NCBI GenBank assembly: GCA_964393615.1
Contig: CAYMUR010000003.1
Coordinates: 58,873 to 122,872 of the forward strand
Origin: CAYMUR01 sp964393615
GTDB taxonomy: Bacteria > Planctomycetota > Planctomycetia > Pirellulales > Pirellulaceae
Direction of reading: 5' to 3'
Length of the DNA: 64,000 nucleotides
Shown piece by piece: positions 62,216-64,000 of this stretch. Each line of letters starts with the position of its first letter. The first letter of the stretch is position 1. The notes beneath the pieces were generated by a model. That model saw nothing but the letters and a program-made list of their open reading frames with translations, was not told the origin of the DNA and ran no database searches. Made by a program: the position numbers and the translations under genes.

Positions 62216-63919
62216 TTATTTTTTTTGATAGAACGTCATGCCTACCACATCATTGGAGTTCTTTTCGAAAGTCGTTGGATTGAGCCAATGTTTTTCGTTT
62301 TCCAGAAAATCGGACAAATTAAGCCTGATTTTCATCACCACCACCGCGCTGACGTCGGACAGATCATCTAATGCCGGAAATTTTTTGGTTTTCGATACGA
62401 TCTGCCACATTTCCGGTGGTGCTCTGCGGACATTCATCTTTTGGTCCAGTGGAAATGGATACAAATAAATGTCTCGTGGGCCCACTAATTCATCCCACAT
62501 GATTTTAATTCTTGTGGCTGCTTGTGGACCGGCCTCTGAAGCGAAAGCAAGTACAATTTTGTCCGAAGGTGCCGTGCGACTTTTCATCGTCTCAAACCAA
62601 TCTGTGATTTCACCAGAATAGGCGGCGTACATTTTCGCCTTGGTATACGACGTCTGCAGTTTCATGACCAAGCCCAGTGTAATGACTACCAAACACAGCA
62701 CGTATGGCACCTTGGTTAAGGGATGATGAGTCCGTACAGCATGTTCGTCGGAGGATGGTATGGCACCGTCTGTTTTGGGGGCCAGACAACCAACCCGCAA
62801 GTACCTTAAGAGTGAGACCACCAGAATGGCATAGCCTGTCATGGCGGGTAGTAGATACCGCCCTGGATATACCAGTGTGTCATCTTCACGTATAAAACCG
62901 GAACTCATGTACAACAAGATTTGAGGCAAAATGATAAGGCCGGCTAAAACAACGGTCGGGGTGGCCATGTCGTGTAAACCGGCCCAATAGCGATGCGCCG
63001 TGTGCGGATTGGATTTGACGATGATTCCCAGCACCACGATCCCCAAAACAATGGGAATAATACCTAGCCATAGATTGGCGATACTTAAAAATTGGCCACT
63101 GGCAGTTAACAGATTATCGAGGTCGAATCCTTTCCAGCCAGTGTAAGAAAAGTAAGTCCTGCCAATGTAAATTTTAATCACGCTCAACAGTGCCAATGTC
63201 AAGCCAAGTAGTGTGAAAACAATATATTTACTTTCAGTGACTGCAGCAGACCAGGCGATGTTCTTGGATTGTTTCCGCAGCCACACGTACCAACAAGCAA
63301 GTGCGGGTAGGATCAAAATAAAACTCTCTTTGGAGAGGGATGCCAGGCAGGCAAAAACGACGAAGCAACAGGTCCACTTTCGCGATCGGTTGACGTCCTG
63401 AATGCTGTAAGCAATACAGACCAGTGAGAGCGAGAAAAACAGCATTCCCAATCCCTCACCGTGCAACAGTTTCCACCAGATGATCGACTGTTCACCCAAC
63501 AGCGTCAGCAGTGCAAACAGCAGCCCTTCGGCGACTGAAAACCCTACCTTTCGTAGAAACAGGTACAGAAATACTGCTGTCAAAACGACAATCAGCCCGG
63601 TGTGTATGGACCAGCATGCCAAGTTGGTTTGATACAGCGCGACGGCTGCAATCTTGTGAGTCGAATAGACCGGTAGCAGCCGACGGTAGGCCAGCAAGCG
63701 TATGCGAAGATCATTGTACAGGACTTTGCTGAACGAGCTCTGTTCCAGTTGGGGTGTGAGCAGGTAAATTTGGTTGTCATCGATGACCCTCGGTCCGGCG
63801 GTGAGGTTGCCACTTAGTGACAATACACCAAACACCAGAAAAACAAACAACAAAAAGACAGCGGTTATCTCGCCCAATCGCCGCACGTCATTGAAGAGAG
63901 AGGGTGTGTTGAACATCAT
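62216..63919 (-). CDS. Large polytopic membrane protein, possible GT-C glycosyltransferase
   Basis: A 567-residue membrane protein with about a dozen hydrophobic helices (FLLFVFLVFGVLSL, WSIHTGLIVVLTAVFLYLFL, FTLLGLTLALLSVIKIYIG, LWLGIIPIVLGIVVLGII). The first external loop contains RVIDDNQIYLL, an acidic pair in the GT-C position, and YPGRYLLPAMTGYAILV is like glycosyltransferase-family loops. The C-terminal 130 residues are soluble (IVLAFASEAGPQAATRIK). I cannot assign a family with confidence. It is on the same strand as the TMTC-like gene, 264 bases upstream of it, which hints at a shared glycan role. Confidence 0.7.
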   Translation of the reverse strand: MMFNTPSLFNDVRRLGEITAVFLLFVFLVFGVLSLSGNLTAGPRVIDDNQIYLLTPQLEQSSFSKVLYNDLRIRLLAYRRLLPVYSTHKIAAVALYQTNLACWSIHTGLIVVLTAVFLYLFLRKVGFSVAEGLLFALLTLLGEQSIIWWKLLHGEGLGMLFFSLSLVCIAYSIQDVNRSRKWTCCFVVFACLASLSKESFILILPALACWYVWLRKQSKNIAWSAAVTESKYIVFTLLGLTLALLSVIKIYIGRTYFSYTGWKGFDLDNLLTASGQFLSIANLWLGIIPIVLGIVVLGIIVKSNPHTAHRYWAGLHDMATPTVVLAGLIILPQILLYMSSGFIREDDTLVYPGRYLLPAMTGYAILVVSLLRYLRVGCLAPKTDGAIPSSDEHAVRTHHPLTKVPYVLCLVVITLGLVMKLQTSYTKAKMYAAYSGEITDWFETMKSRTAPSDKIVLAFASEAGPQAATRIKIMWDELVGPRDIYLYPFPLDQKMNVRRAPPEMWQIVSKTKKFPALDDLSDVSAVVVMKIRLNLSDFLENEKHWLNPTTFEKNSNDVVGMTFYQKK

Positions 63920-64000
63920 CAGTTTCTCCGGACGGGACAGGAACGAGCCAAGGAAGCTTGTAAATTAGCAGTGTGATTTTAGCGGATCTATATATTGTCG

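Noticed and set aside
1..64000. Prophage, integron or insertion sequence
   Set aside because: No transposase, integrase, recombinase or phage structural gene and no terminal inverted repeats with target duplication were found.

Overview
The window looks like a chromosomal segment of a planctomycete (Pirellulales / Rhodopirellula-like), probably from a draft or metagenome-derived assembly because it contains a run of 10 Ns. The lineage call rests on gene content: ECF sigma factors, a Ser/Thr kinase with DWG in place of DFG and C-terminal TPR repeats, PQQ-type beta-propeller proteins, DUF1573, a metallophosphatase fused to a tetraheme cytochrome, an archaeal-type prolyl-tRNA synthetase, an exported Cys-rich repeat protein, an LEPRxLL-like motif, and TMTC-like TPR membrane proteins. 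No tRNA, rRNA, CRISPR array, insertion sequence or prophage was seen.

Layout. 1-4.5 kb: tail-less end of an ECF sigma factor, rlmN, an M20 peptidase overlapping a BFD-type [2Fe-2S] protein, a Lys-rich small protein and a degenerate receiver-domain protein. 4.6-9.6 kb: two tandem PQQ-like propeller genes on the minus strand. 10.4-11.2 kb: a secreted Cys-rich repeat protein with a textbook terminator. 11.2-20 kb: a helical repeat protein, a HemD-HemE fusion, a LOG-family protein, a small hypothetical and an enlarged Tex. 20-27.4 kb: Ser/Thr kinase with TPRs, TonB-dependent receptor, ferredoxin. 27.5-34.6 kb (minus): metallophosphatase-cytochrome, DUF1573, O-antigen-ligase-like protein, WecA/MraY-like transferase and DUF4416, in part overlapping and so probably co-transcribed. 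34.8-40 kb: proS, an OB-HD (YhaM-like) protein and RNase R. 40.2-45.6 kb: gcvT-gcvH-gcvPA-gcvPB plus a LipM-like octanoyltransferase, a complete set for glycine cleavage and for lipoylating its H protein except the shared L protein. 46-51.5 kb: FHA protein, two further small proteins, then serC-serA. 51.8-52.5 kb: an unusual ECF sigma factor. 52.9-58.7 kb: a three-gene membrane module (GAF-HlyD, HlyD, PqqD-M50-HlyD). 58.8-63.9 kb: a metallo-beta-lactamase-fold hydrolase and two large polytopic membrane proteins.

Most notable: (i) the sigma factor at 51819-52493, whose N terminus is a seven-copy pentapeptide repeat followed by an LEPRxLL-like motif otherwise known from planctomycete surface proteins; (ii) the PqqD-M50-HlyD / HlyD / GAF-HlyD module, a candidate peptide-processing or export system; (iii) the HemD-HemE fusion; (iv) the 33-Cys exported repeat protein; (v) a recurring habit of short exact tandem duplications (12-15 bp) inside and between genes; (vi) an assembly artefact at 53186-53280 that splits one real gene in two.
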